From Zoroaster sp. YZ-2022 (Eukaryota; Echinodermata; Asteroidea; Forcipulatida; Zoroasteridae), in NCBI GenBank assembly GCA_029582265.1, contig CM055816.1:85897314-85961313 (forward strand): DNA of 64,000 nt, read 5' to 3'. Below, piece by piece: positions 12,201-19,322 of the stretch. Position numbers and translations under genes: made by a program. The notes under the pieces are model-generated. The model made no database searches and was not told the origin of the DNA. It saw nothing but the letters and a program-made list of their open reading frames with translations. Position 1 is the first letter of the stretch. Each line of letters starts with the position of its first letter.

Positions 12201-15200
12201 ATAACCTGAATCCTTCCTAACTCCCTAGGCCCATTTGCTCACACATAACCTGAATCCTCCCTAACTCCCTAGGCCCATTTGCTCACACATAACCTGAATC
12301 CTTCCTAACTCCCTAGGCCCATTTGCTCACACATAACCTGAATCCTCCCTAATTCCCTAGGCCCAAAAATTTGCTCACACATAACCTGAATCCTTCCTAA
12401 CTCCCTAGGCTCATTTGCTTACACATAACATGAATCCTTCCTAACTCCCTAGGCTCATTTGCTTACACATAACCTGAATCCTCCCTAACTCCGTAGGCCC
12501 ATTTGCTTACACATAACCTGAATCCTCCAAAATCCTTCAGTAGTAAAGCAAGCACATGACATGTATGCACACATGTTTCTAATTTGTGATACATGTACAT
12601 GGCCAGGGACCCTCCCTGCATGCATGGAGCAATAAACAGTGTCCACTGACCCAAGCACTGACCCTGCAATCACTACAATAAACATGGATGTACATGTACC
12701 ATGGAAAGACAAGTATGCCTAATAACCTCAATCCTCCAAAATCCATCACTTTAGCAAAGAGCATGTAGCATGTAACCTCAATCATTCAAAATCCTTCACA
12801 TTAGCAAAGAGGATTTTGGAGGATTTGGGAAGGTTAGGGTTAATCTAGGACAACAATTCCATGCTCTGTTGAAAATCTGCTCTGATCGTGAAGATATTGC
12901 TCCTTTAACCAGTTCACGTCGGAGGCCGTGTATACACTTTTTTTTTTTTGCACCACGGATCGGAGAGCGTCTAAACACGCCATAAGAAACTCCTGAATAT
13001 TTGTATGCATGCTCGGTTGATGTGGCAACGAGCCGAGCATACAGTGACATGCTCGGTAGACGTGGCCACGTGCTGTGGAAGCTTCCATTAACGTGTTTGT
13101 GTGGGAAAAAGAAACCCGCACAGGGGACCAGAAAAACTTTTTTATTCCCGACGTGAACTGGTTAAGATGAAACTTTCAGTTTGGATTTCTATCTTGAGTA
13201 TATACATGTACCAGTGAATGCTGATAATGACAACATGATAAAAATAATTTACCTTTAACCTTTGACCTTTTACAGTCACCCAGTGACCTGGAGGGAGGTC
13301 ACTTTGCCACCAGTTTCTTAACTCAGTTTAGCGTCCTATTCAAGAGAGCATTTCTCACGATAGTTCGAGACCAGGTGGGATTAAATTTTCAAGATTTTTC
13401 ATTTACTCAATTCAAATGACAGAATCATGTTCCGTCCTGCTTTTCGATTAGCATGCTCTAATCATCGTCGATGTACAGAAGACCCCATGTCCGCTGTGGT
13501 TCTCTCTGAACCATGTTCTCACTTGGCGATAGTTGAGAAATGAGTTGCCCGATACACTATGAATAACTTTACCCAGAAAATGCCCTGAAAATCCATGTTT
13601 TACCATGAAATAGTTCACGGCAATTACATGACACCATGAAAATGCCATGAAATGCTCTTGGGATTCCTTCGCCATGAAAACGCTGTGAAAATGCTGTGAA
13701 AACGCCATGAACTTCCTGTGGCAGTTTAGGGGCAGCTCATTAATTCTTGAGAGCGCCATGAATTTGCTGTGAAATTACGGTGAACTGTTATTTCAAGGCA
13801 AAATGGATTTTCAGGCTATTTTCAGGGTGAAGTTGTTCATAGGGATATTGGTTCTCCCTCAAACATAATCTTACTTAGCAACAGTTGAGAAGTGAATTTT
13901 CAGAACAACTTGTTTCTCAACTATCGCTAAGTGAGAACGTGGTTCAGAGAGAACCACTGGGACTTTTCGGGGTCTTCTCTGTTTTGATTAGTATGCTCTT
14001 GTCATCGTCAGCAGACTATGACTAACGATAGTTGAGAAATGAGTTGCCTGATATTGGTTCGCCCTGAACCATAATCTCAATTCGTGACAATGAGATACAA
14101 GTTGCCTGATAACGGGGGTGTGATTTGTGTGGATTTTTCCGGATTTTCGGATTTTCGGAATTTTACAAATCGCAATGTTGTGATCCTCTGGATTTTAAAG
14201 ATTTAAGCAAGAAAGCAAAGCAAATGCTCAAAACTATAGATTTCACCCCAGCGCTGTTCACAACAGCGGCCCCAATACCCCTAGCAAAATTTACGTGGAT
14301 TTTTCAAAACTGCCCAATCACACCCCTGTGAATAAGGTTCTTTTCCGAACCTGTACCTCACAGCAATAGTTGAGATAAACACATGGTGTTACTGCAAACC
14401 GAAACGATATCAATACTCCACCATGGAAAACCTCAAATCTGAAAGTGAATAAAGACCTTGGTTTTTTCTTTACAGTTATTAACACATATACGAATCATCT
14501 CTCATATTGCCTGTGGTCTCCTTATCGGTCTGTTGTACCTTGACATCGGGAATGATGGCAGTAAAGCATTCAACAACACAGGCTTTCTCTTCTTGTCAAT
14601 CCTATTCTTGATGTTTACTGCCCTTATGCCTACACTTCTTTCATGTAAGTCAATTCTCAGACATCCATAAAGGTCCATTCTCTATGTATATCAGGTCTGG
14701 AATTTCAGAGGCCAAGCAATTCAGGGATGTAATTTCATTGAAATTATACAAGAGCTAACTTTTTGTTATGGTTAGTTGTCAATTAAGGGAGCAGGGCCAA
14801 AATCATGGTACAGCCAAGCCTTTGAGAAGTCCGGCAAGGCCTTGGCAAAGCCTGGGCCTTGGGCCTATATAATCCCATAGCTGAGCACTAGTAAAGACCC
14901 TTTACTAATGAATAGATCTCATGGAGTGCCATGGTCGAGTGGTTTAGTGCATAGGATTTGTGTTCTGATGCTGAGTCATCAGAATGTGGGTTTGAATCTC
15001 AACCGCGACCGTGGTGCTTGTGTCCTTGAGCAAGACTCTTTACCATAATTGCTTCTCTCCACCCAGGGGTAAATGGGTACCTGTGAGGGCAGAGTTGGTT
15101 GTTGTTTGACTAGCGCTGAAATGGCAGCAATTGAGCTGTATACTCCCCAGGGAGCTGAGATGGTTTTAGGAATGATTTATGAGCCTGATGAGCAGGGGTA

Positions 15201-18196
15201 ATAATATAATGCGCCTTGAGAACCAGTTTGGTGGATACGTGCGCCATAGTCGTCGTCGTCGTCGTCGTCGTCATAGTGATGAGCTTGCCCGATGACAACA
15301 GGTTGGCTAGAATCCCATATACCACCCGGTACCGCAATTTGCATTTATTTGGGAAATTTTGAAATGATATTATATTTTCTAATTGCAGTTCCTCTTGAGA
15401 TGGGTGTATTCGTGAGAGAGAACCTTAATTACTGGTACAGCATCAAGGCATATTATTTAGCTAAGACAATGGCCGATATGCCTTTCCAGGTAAACATCTT
15501 TCTTGTTGGAGGAAAATTGGAGTAGTACCATGTTATATCTCTATAAATAAGGACAAACAAGAAACATTTATGGTTTCTGGTCTCCACATATGACGCCTCG
15601 GACCTGAGTATTTGCATTTTTAGTTTCCTTTTTTTGCTATGAAACGATGTCCAATTCCAGCCAAAATTGCTGGATCTCTTGGAATTCTGCCGCTGTATAT
15701 ATAAATGAAATAGTGAATACTTTATACCCTTACAAAAAAAATGATTGGTATACCATTGGAAAAACCATTAAAATTACCGATGAAATTATCTTTGTTTTAC
15801 CATTCCAATGATGTTTTGGAACGCTTGAATGGTAACCATTGGTATTACCATTGAATTTACACCCATTGGTATTACCATTGAATTTACACCCATTGGTATT
15901 ACCATTGAATTTGCACCCATTGGTATTAACATTGAATTTGCACCCATTGGTATTACCATTGAATTTGCACCCATTGGTATTACCATTGAATTTACACCCA
16001 TTGGTATTACCATTGAATTTGTACCCATTGGTATTACCATTGAATTTACACCCATTGGTATTACCATTGAATTTACACCCATTGGTGTTACCATTGAATT
16101 TTCACCCATTGGTGTTACCATTGAATTTGCACCCATTGGTGTTACCATTGAATTTGCACCCATTGGTGTTACCATTGAATTTGCACCCATTGGTGTTACC
16201 ATTGAATTTGCACCCATTGGTGTTACCATTGAATTTGCACCCATTGGTATTACCATTGAATTTGCACCCATTGGTATTACCATTGAATTTGCACCCATTG
16301 GTATTAACATTGAATTTGCACCCATTGGTATTACCATTGAATTTGTACCCATTGGTATTACCATTGAATTTGCACCCATTGGTATTACCATTGAATTTGC
16401 ACCCATTGGTGTTACCATTGAATTTGCACCCATTGGTGTTACCATTGAATTTGCACCCATTGGTGTTACCATTGAATTTGCACCCATTGGTGTTACCATT
16501 GAATTTGCACCCATTGGTATTACCATTGAATTTGCACCCATTGGTATTACCATTGAATTTGCACCCATTGGTGTTACCATTGAATTTGCACCCATTGGTG
16601 TTAACATTGAATTTGCACCCATTGGTGTTACCATTGAATTTGCACCCATTGGTGTTACCATTGAATTTGCACCCATTGGTGTTACCATTGAATTTGCACC
16701 CATTGGTGTTACCATTGAATTTGCACCCATTGGTATTACCATTGAATTTGCACCCATTGGTGTTACCATTGAATTTGCACCCATTGGTGTTACCATTGAA
16801 TTTGCACCCATTGGTGTTACCATTGAATTTGCACCCATTGGTGTTACCATTGAATTTGCACCCATTGGTGTTACCATTGAATTTGCACCCATTGGTGTTA
16901 CCATTGAATTTGCACCCATTGGTGTTACCATTGAATTTGCACCCATTGGTGTTACCATTGAATTTGCACCCATTGGTATTACCATTGAATTTGCACCCAT
17001 TGGTATTACCATTGAATTTACACCCATTGGTATTACCATTGAAAATGAATAGTTCATTTTCACGTAACCATAAGAAGCACCATTCATGTTACCATTGATG
17101 TACCATTTACTGTCATGATGATACCATTACCTACAAATGGTAACAAGAATATACCATAGAAAACAAAAAGATGTACCATTCATTTTTATATTACCATTAA
17201 AAGCTCCATTGAAACACCATTTGATACCATTCGATACCATTGAATTTTTTTTGTAAGGGTAGTATGTCTTGATTTCCAATAAGTGTAGATACATTTACAG
17301 ATATTTGACCAAAACTGTACACTGGCATTAAACTAGATGAGTAATCCTATGTTATTGCAGTTTGTGCTACCAATCTTCTACTGCACGATAGTCTATTGGA
17401 TGACGAACCAACCACCAGAAGCTGGACGATTCATTCTCTACATCGCTATGGCAACGATGACATCATTATGCGCACAGTCATTAGGGTTGCTTATTGGTGC
17501 GGGTTCAACATCGCTGCAGGTGAGAGGAAAAACAAAAATGACAAGACTTGTTTATTAAACCTGCATCCAACATGGATCACGGTTTATTGAATGATTACTG
17601 AAAAATTACTGAAGCTGGACTCAAACTTGCTACCTCCAAATTACTTCTCTGGCCAGTCAGTATTAATACTATTTCCCCTCCGTTTCTAGGTGGCTGTCTT
17701 GACTGGTCCGATATCCAGCATTCCCATACTACTTTTCTCAGGGTACTTGGTCACATTTGGCACCATCCAAAAATACCGTATGAATTATTTTTACTATTGC
17801 TCTCATAGCCAGTCAATATTTTTATGCTATTTCCCACGTTTCCAGGTGGCTGTCTTCGCTGGTCCGATATCCAGCATTCCCATACTACTTTTCTCAGGGT
17901 ACTTTGTCACGTTTGACACTATCCCCAAATATCTCCAGTGGCTGTCTTACAGTTCCTACGTCCGTTACAGCTTTGAGGGTACCGTCCTCATAGTTTATGG
18001 CATGGACCGAGGGGACCTTGGCTGTCCAGCAAACACCACGTGTATGTTTCAGACCAGCCAAGAGGTCTTAGAAGCGCTGGACATCAAGGGGTCTGAGGTC
18101 TACTGGGATTTCTTGATCATGTTTGGGTATTTTGTCGGACTACGGATACTTTGCTATTTGGTGCTGAGATGGAAGGTCAGACAACATCTTGGTTAG
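124..18196 (+). CDS. ABCG1/ABCG4-like half-transporter gene, 5' partial, 11 exons
   Basis: Joining 124-241, 847-1036, 6602-6747, 7968-8091, 10768-10882, 11656-11969, 13276-13374, 14476-14644, 15389-15489, 17361-17519 and 17846-18196 keeps one frame with GT/AG at every border and gives about 627 residues plus stop. Order of motifs: Walker A (GPSGAGKSS), signature (LSGGQ), Walker B ([13 protein letters not shown]), H-loop ([12 protein letters not shown]), a polar Asn/Ser-rich linker, then six membrane segments with the ABCG landmarks FPLEMGVF, NYWYS and LAKTMAD. This nucleotide-domain-first layout is that of ABCG half-transporters. ABCG1/4 work as dimers that export cholesterol and other sterols to lipoprotein acceptors. 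Vertebrate ABCG1 has about 678 residues, so roughly 50-60 N-terminal residues lie upstream. ABCG1 and ABCG4 orthology cannot be separated by eye, so no symbol is given. The ATP-site motifs are intact, so the gene looks functional. Confidence 0.95.
325..618 (+). mobile_element. MITE, CACTATGAA termini, copy 1
   Basis: The left end cactatgaataacttta and right end gtgaagttgttcatagtg are inverted copies, flanked by tta on both sides. The body is built from related pieces such as ccatgaaat and ttcacggc. A 3-bp TWA duplication points to the PIF/Harbinger type. Confidence 0.75.
661..692 (+). repeat. Decoy acceptor copy upstream of ABCG exon 2
   Basis: The block ending gattgcatcaacagaa at about 675-690 matches the true acceptor and exon start at 833-848, with homology over roughly 45 bp. 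The offset is 158 bp. The decoy has an AG but no exon body behind it. Confidence 0.7.
847..1036 (+). CDS. ABCG exon 2: between Walker A and signature
   Basis: The acceptor is gcatcaacag at 837-846 and the donor is gtaagt at 1037. It encodes [18 protein letters not shown], then the Q-loop region [20 protein letters not shown], ending KKIV in phase 0. A near-copy of the acceptor region lies 158 bp upstream (see decoy at 661-692). Confidence 0.93.
1076..1475. repeat. GAGTC-rich degenerate repeat
   Basis: Dense irregular copies of gagtc, aagtc and gactc without one fixed unit. A similar block is at 25690-26055, and in both places the aaagggacaatat repeat follows, so they may be one composite element. 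Confidence 0.7.
1524..1745. repeat. Dispersed repeat B (aaagggacaatat)
   Basis: Starts aaagggacaatatcttcac and carries aacagggcatggaattg, with an inverted partial copy ending ctgtccctttaag. Fragments recur at 3870-3907, 10548-10615, 12844-12904, 19895-20000, 26070-26300 and 47838-47950. Confidence 0.7.
2032..2345. mobile_element. Foldback pair of tRNA-derived SINE (family T)
   Basis: The right half carries a tRNA-like head (ggtggtcgagaggttaagac, then a damaged B box). The left half is its inverted copy with the anti-B box gggattcgaaccc. The outer arms (gatttaatttttgcccta and its complement) pair over most of about 90 bp, so the unit can form a long hairpin. Confidence 0.75.
2614..3569. mobile_element. 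Long-TIR element with 33-bp minisatellite core, copy 1
   Basis: Left arm (gggcaattccatg, tattgggcccactctta, cacagtagttgtataata) and right arm (its reverse complement ending ggaattgcccc) are about 130-150 bp inverted repeats. Between them is a tandem array. Other copies are 60253-61326 and an end at 39756-39822. Confidence 0.85.
2855..3452. repeat. 33-bp minisatellite inside the TIR element
   Basis: About 18 units of tatagcgtataaataaagtt plus atcatttctctta, with variants shortened by 3 or about 10 bp. It sits entirely between the inverted arms. Reading frames crossing it are periodic and not genes. Confidence 0.95.
3908..4185 (-). mobile_element. TTAA-flanked MITE, CCCTAAC family (aged copy)
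   Basis: Diverged reverse-orientation copy of the element at 51261-51529, sharing cttcaaatgggacaaaatta, gtacaggccataa and gccagaatacctaggggtta. TTAA is present at both borders (3908-3911, 4182-4185). Confidence 0.7.
4403..4692 (+). mobile_element. TTAA-type MITE, CCCTCCTACTATAG family, copy 1
   Basis: Begins TTAACCCTCCTACTATAGC and shares cacacaggggcatttttgac, accagtcaaaaatggtcgac and agatataccttgg with 5903-6224 and 45539-45847. The right border is decayed. Confidence 0.7.
4783..4921 (+). mobile_element. Fragment of CCCTAAC-family TTAA MITE
   Basis: Contains ggcctgtacttcttgccagg and agaggtgaaagtaccagttt and ends gtggttagggttaa, as in 51390-51529. The 5' part is missing. Confidence 0.7.
5215..5830. 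repeat. Degenerate array rich in CCAATCA boxes
   Basis: Ten ccaatca motifs in about 600 bp, alternating with atgctaatgatatgctaa and attattcat blocks. The pattern suggests about four diverged units of roughly 150-180 bp. A reversed fragment of the HHR-like element (5425-5535) interrupts it. Confidence 0.6.
5425..5535. mobile_element. Palindromic fragment of HHR-like element
   Basis: agactaattgtggtgacac and its inverted copy gtgtcaccgcaattagtctt flank a caattg centre, followed by ccatgcaaagctacaag. The same TIR-like segment is found at 50487-50527 and 50606-50640. Confidence 0.65.
5903..6224 (+). mobile_element. TTAA-type MITE, CCCTCCTACTATAG family, copy 2
   Basis: TTAA at 5903-5906 and 6221-6224 border a body that matches 4403-4692 and 45539-45847 (ctgcactttagtgacaag, cacacaggggcatttttgac). 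Confidence 0.75.
6225..6601. other. Intron with no recognised feature
   Basis: AT-rich sequence leading to the acceptor of ABCG exon 3. No repeat family seen elsewhere in the window was recognised here. Confidence 0.5.
6602..6747 (+). CDS. ABCG exon 3: signature and Walker B
   Basis: The acceptor is ttcacttag ending 6601 and the donor is gtaata at 6748. It encodes [18 protein letters not shown], the signature [18 protein letters not shown] and Walker [11 protein letters not shown], ending phase 2 within the Ser codon of TSGLD. Confidence 0.94.
6828..7445. repeat. C-rich minisatellite (ccctgccacgccttatcccca)
   Basis: About 21-22-bp units of ccctgcc(a/c)(t/c)gccttatcccca, degenerating into ccctgccctgcc runs. 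Almost no G on the + strand, a strong strand asymmetry. Frames on both strands stay open only through periodicity. Confidence 0.92.
7202..7905 (+). repeat. Diverged copies of the ABCG exon 4 acceptor region
   Basis: Blocks at about 7202-7284 and 7446-7530 carry ttcttccatag followed by tggcctttcctaatttctc. A third at about 7812-7905 has the same layout with AG mutated. They resemble 7918-8000 (ttctcttatgtag then tggccttgatag), which is the working acceptor. C-rich minisatellites separate the copies. Confidence 0.55.
7630..7795. repeat. 15-bp minisatellite (accccaccacactct)
   Basis: About ten head-to-tail units, the later ones with aaccc or aactc variants. The + strand is again nearly free of G. 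Confidence 0.92.
7968..8091 (+). CDS. ABCG exon 4: D-loop and H-loop
   Basis: The acceptor is cttatgtag ending 7967 and the donor is gtgaac at 8092. It encodes [20 protein letters not shown] and then [20 protein letters not shown], with the switch histidine. Related copies of the acceptor region occur at about 7202-7284, 7446-7530 and 7812-7905. Confidence 0.94.
8116..8491. mobile_element. Foldback element FB-1, copy 1
   Basis: The arm aaagtcatggcacagccaag, cctttgagaagcccagccag is matched by an inverted right arm ending ggcttctcaaagacttggct and gtacc. Other copies: 14788-14921 (cut), 56563-56985 (interrupted), 59068-59406, 60797-61175. Confidence 0.85.
8836..8965 (+). mobile_element. Dispersed element with hammerhead-like core, copy 1
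   Basis: Carries ctgaggacgatcagagcgta, ctgatcgaaacgtcgag, the hairpin agttcttttcagaact, and the tail tggtgtcaccgcaattagtc. Copies at 23060-23190, 50487-50690 and 56748-56911 (reverse). Confidence 0.75.
9277..9606 (+). mobile_element. MITE, CACTATGAA termini, copy 2
   Basis: Starts cactatgaacaacttcaccc with the same body as 325-618. The right end stops at catttttagggtaaagcc, where another repeat takes over. Confidence 0.65.
9608..9710. repeat. Dispersed repeat D (ggtctccgtgcgtgtcacctc)
   Basis: Contains tctggtttttggtctccg, gcgtgtcacctcagaccc and a T-rich stretch ending gctatgaaac. Related pieces at 11575-11650, 15565-15690, 20327-20410, 21780-21945 (reverse) and 36965-37065. Confidence 0.65.
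9815..10484 (+). mobile_element. TTAA-type element with 44-bp minisatellite, copy A
   Basis: A unique left part (ctttgctaaagtgaaggatt, ggtacatgtacatccatg, cagtggacactgtttattgc) is followed by a tandem array and the end gagttagggTTAA. The left border is decayed. Copies B and C/D are at 12035-12843 and 35678-36958. Confidence 0.85.
10130..10483 (+). repeat. 44-bp minisatellite inside TTAA-type element
   Basis: About eight units of ggattcaggttatgtgtaag, caaatgggcctagggagtta and ggaa. Reverse array at 12039-12520 and forward array at 36230-36955. Confidence 0.93.
10768..10882 (+). CDS. ABCG exon 5: end of nucleotide-binding domain
   Basis: The acceptor is ttcttgcag and the donor is gtaaga at 10883. 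It encodes [14 protein letters not shown] and ends [10 protein letters not shown], the family's NPADF-like motif, in phase 1. A TIR element starts about 11 bp past the donor. Confidence 0.93.
10894..11162. mobile_element. TIR MITE (ACTCAAAACAATTTAGGG), copy 1
   Basis: Left end aaaacaatttagggaacacc and right end ggtgttccctaaattgtttt are about 30-bp inverted repeats. It is nearly identical to 60316-60580. It begins only about 11 bp after the donor of ABCG exon 5. Confidence 0.87.
11163..11574. repeat. Dispersed repeat I and flanking AT-rich DNA
   Basis: The stretch with ccagggggctaccttgttct and tttccacaacgctgattg resembles 27755-28010 (gattccacaacgctgattg context, cgaaat at a similar distance). 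No terminal repeats were seen. Confidence 0.5.
11575..11650. repeat. Repeat D fragment abutting an exon acceptor
   Basis: ggccaaaaaagtctccggtt and tctggtcgtcg match 20327-20410. Its T-rich end (aatttttttccccc) forms the pyrimidine tract of ABCG exon 6, which begins at 11656. Confidence 0.55.
11656..11969 (+). CDS. ABCG exon 6: cytoplasmic linker
   Basis: The acceptor is ccccaacag and the donor is gtaagc at 11970. It starts [12 protein letters not shown] (family ASGEYG) and continues into a polar linker with [15 protein letters not shown] before ending MQSIV in phase 0. The linker is low-complexity and the least conserved part. The pyrimidine tract abuts a dispersed repeat at 11575-11650. Confidence 0.9.
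12035..12843 (-). mobile_element. TTAA-flanked element with 44-bp array, copy B
   Basis: TTAA at 12035-12038 followed by CCCTAACTCCCTAGG, and GGTTAGGG before TTAA at 12840-12843. The reversed 44-bp array occupies 12039-12520 and the unique part 12530-12830 matches copy A. Confidence 0.88.
12905..13165. mobile_element. TTAA-flanked MITE, CCAGTTCACGTCGG family
   Basis: TTAA|CCAGTTCACGTCGG at 12905-12922 and its exact inverse ending at 13165 give 14-bp TIRs with a TTAA duplication. The 261-bp body has atgctcggttgatgtgg and a near-inverted counterpart. It has inserted at a TTAA at the edge of a repeat B fragment. Confidence 0.87.
13276..13374 (+). CDS. ABCG exon 7: linker to first membrane segment
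   Basis: The acceptor is cctttacag and the donor is gtggga at 13375. It encodes 33 residues including [20 protein letters not shown] and ending RDQ, the pre-TM1 coupling helix of ABCG proteins (FKRTFLSIMRD in vertebrates). Both borders are phase 0. Confidence 0.93.
13490..14105. mobile_element. Foldback (ggttctctctgaacc / cgatagttgagaa), interrupted
   Basis: gatagttgagaaatgagttg occurs at 13529 and 14026 with inverted forms (ttctcaactatcgctaagtg) at 13915. A CACTATGAA MITE sits inside. Related pieces at 14340-14420 and 22430-22560. Confidence 0.65.
13555..13843 (+). mobile_element. MITE, CACTATGAA termini, copy 3 (nested)
   Basis: Inserted in the foldback: gttgcccgata|cactatg on the left and catagg|gatattgg on the right, while an uninterrupted version (gagttgcctgatattggttc) is at 14041-14060. 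Confidence 0.78.
14107..14331. repeat. Dispersed repeat F, copy 1
   Basis: Runs from ggtgtgatttgtgtggattt to gcccaatcacacccc and shares atagatttcaccccagcgct with 52357-52567. The ends are short inverted forms (gggtgtgatt / aatcacaccc). Confidence 0.75.
14476..14644 (+). CDS. ABCG exon 8: TM1 and TM2
   Basis: The acceptor is tctttacag and the donor is gtaagt at 14645. It encodes [20 protein letters not shown] (TM1) and the [20 protein letters not shown] segment (TM2), ending phase 1. Confidence 0.94.
14788..14921. mobile_element. FB-1 fragment cut by a SINE
   Basis: Left arm of the foldback (catggtacagccaagccttt) up to aatgaatagatctca, where a family S SINE begins. Confidence 0.75.
14930..15246 (+). 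mobile_element. tRNA-derived SINE family S, copy 1
   Basis: A box region ccatggtcgagtggtttagt, degraded B box gggtttgaatctc, then gtgcttgtgtccttgagcaa and the tail gcgccttgagaacc with ggtggatacgtgcgcc. The class II (Ser/Leu-like) head includes an extended variable arm. Confidence 0.85.
15248..15272. repeat. (CGT)n microsatellite
   Basis: gtcgtcgtcgtcgtcgtc run directly after the SINE tail. Confidence 0.85.
15389..15489 (+). CDS. ABCG exon 9: FPLEMGVF segment
   Basis: The acceptor is taattgcag and the donor is gtaaac at 15490. It encodes [18 protein letters not shown] followed by [16 protein letters not shown], highly conserved in ABCG1/4. It ends phase 0. Confidence 0.95.
15565..15690. repeat. 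Repeat D copy
   Basis: tggtttctggtctccacata, gacgcctcggacc and cgatgtccaattccagccaa match the repeat D pieces at 21780-21945 (reverse) and 36965-37065. Confidence 0.6.
15725..17261. mobile_element. TIR element carrying the 27-bp minisatellite
   Basis: tacccttacaaaaaaaat at 15725-15742 and its perfect complement attttttttgtaagggta at 17244-17261 bound the unit, with TA at both edges. Imperfect pairing extends about 10 bp further inward. The whole interior is built from accatt motifs. Confidence 0.8.
15838..17045. repeat. 27-bp minisatellite, about 44 units
   Basis: Units accattgaatttgcaccc plus attggt(a/g)tt repeat with few substitutions and almost no indels. Because 27 is a multiple of three and the unit lacks stops, several frames on both strands stay open for over 400 codons. 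This is periodicity and not a gene. Confidence 0.97.
17361..17519 (+). CDS. ABCG exon 10: TM3 and TM4
   Basis: The acceptor is gttattgcag and the donor is gtgaga at 17520. It encodes [20 protein letters not shown] and [17 protein letters not shown], both hydrophobic membrane segments. Phase 0 at both borders. Confidence 0.95.
17690..17786 (+). pseudogene. Truncated tandem copy of ABCG exon 11
   Basis: An AG-preceded block encodes [20 protein letters not shown] and then VTFGTIQKY, nearly identical to the start of exon 11, which begins 156 bp later. The duplicate includes intron before the acceptor. It breaks off after 97 bases with no convincing donor, so it reads as a decoy exon and not as a mutually exclusive exon. 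Confidence 0.85.
17846..18196 (+). CDS. ABCG exon 11: TM5, TM6 and stop
   Basis: The acceptor is gtttccag at 17838-17845 and the stop tag is at 18194-18196. It encodes [20 protein letters not shown] (TM5), the extracellular loop with [10 protein letters not shown] (NTT sequon), and [18 protein letters not shown] (TM6). A diverged partial copy of the exon start lies at 17690-17786. Confidence 0.95.
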   Translation: MAVFAGPISSIPILLFSGYFVTFDTIPKYLQWLSYSSYVRYSFEGTVLIVYGMDRGDLGCPANTTCMFQTSQEVLEALDIKGSEVYWDFLIMFGYFVGLRILCYLVLRWKVRQHLG

Positions 18197-19045
18197 AGAT
18201 GAAGTAATCCCAAACCCGTGGGTTGGTTTGAAAATGGGGGAAGGGATCGAGGAGATGTCCAAAACATTTTTTGGTAATTTTCTATGCGTTTATGCATGGC
18301 AAGAGGAACTCGCTTGTTCAGCAAAGGGAGGAGGGGGGGGGGGGGGGGGGGGGTTGCTGAATCCTGCAAGAGAAACTAACTGGTGCATGAGGCAATATTT
18401 AGAGTCTACAATGTTCTGTTTGGGATTATTTGATTATTAGCTCGGCACGAACTGCCATGATCTCGTCAAACCATGATGCTGGCAGTCGACCACGACCAGA
18501 CTGTGCACAACTTAGAGAAGGAAATTCATTGATTTGTGCAATTACTTTTTGAGATAAAAAAACCTGTTCTAAATTTGTTGCACTGATCGGGGCAAGGCCA
18601 TGAAATTATTAGAATGCATTTATGAAATATTTTAAGGGGTACCCAGGCCAAGACCAGGGCAATGGATGCCATGGTCTCTGTAACCTCTCTGGAATTCCAG
18701 GTCTGACTGATACTAGGAAAGACATTAAAAAAAAACTTTACCGTTTAAAGAAGCTTCACTTTAGAGTTAATGCTGAAAGCAAAATATAAATTAAAAAACC
18801 TGAATTGTTGCCACAAGAGGCAATGATTGTGAAAAAAATAGTCTGACAAAAAACTGGATTTGTTTCATTTTTCTTTGGTCTTTTAAAGCTACTGTCTTTC
18901 TGAAATGAAGAGAAATTTGCCATTATATGCTTAATTTTATATATTTAAAAAAAAAAATTATAAATTGCTTTGAAAATTATTAATTCGTTTTTCAATCACA
19001 GAAACCTTCTGCATATTTTGTAAGTAATGTATCAATATTCAGGTG
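18197..19045. other. 3' flank of the ABCG gene
   Basis: Presumed 3' UTR and flank, including a poly-G run at about 18334-18352. No polyadenylation signal could be chosen with confidence. aataaa at 19396-19401 is the nearest clear hexamer and lies beyond a repeat. Confidence 0.4.
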
Positions 19046-19322
19046 AGTAGCCAGAAAATTTGCCAAAGGATGGGGGTGGACATTACAAAAAATATCCTCA
19101 AATTTTTCTTGAATGAAGAGAAGTAGACACCAAGGAAGGAAAGAAGTAGCCTGTATTGTGTCCAAACCACTAGTTTCTTGTTTGTGGGGATATGGACAGT
19201 CTGTAAATCATCCAAAATTAAACATCCAGGAGGTTCAGGGGGCTTTGTCCCCTAGACCAAGGAGAGACCCAGGCCTGCAAACCATTTTTCAGGATTTTTT
19301 ACTTATGTCAAATCACACCTGA
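19046..19322. repeat. Dispersed repeat E, copy 1
   Basis: gagaagtagacaccaaggaa, ccaggaggttcagggggctt and ccatttttcaggatttttta match 42606-42900 and the interrupted copy 40283-41545. Confidence 0.75.

Noticed and set aside
14930..15015. tRNA-Ser/Leu-like sequence
   Set aside because: Damaged A and B boxes and at least five copies with a common 3' body show it is a SINE.
15786..17098. Three long open frames (407-433 codons) on both strands
   Set aside because: They are periodic translations of the 27-bp minisatellite, lie within an intron and show no protein-like composition.
18334..18352. Poly-G run as a possible assembly join or regulatory G tract
   Set aside because: Single homopolymer with no other support. 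Length is unreliable in sequence data.
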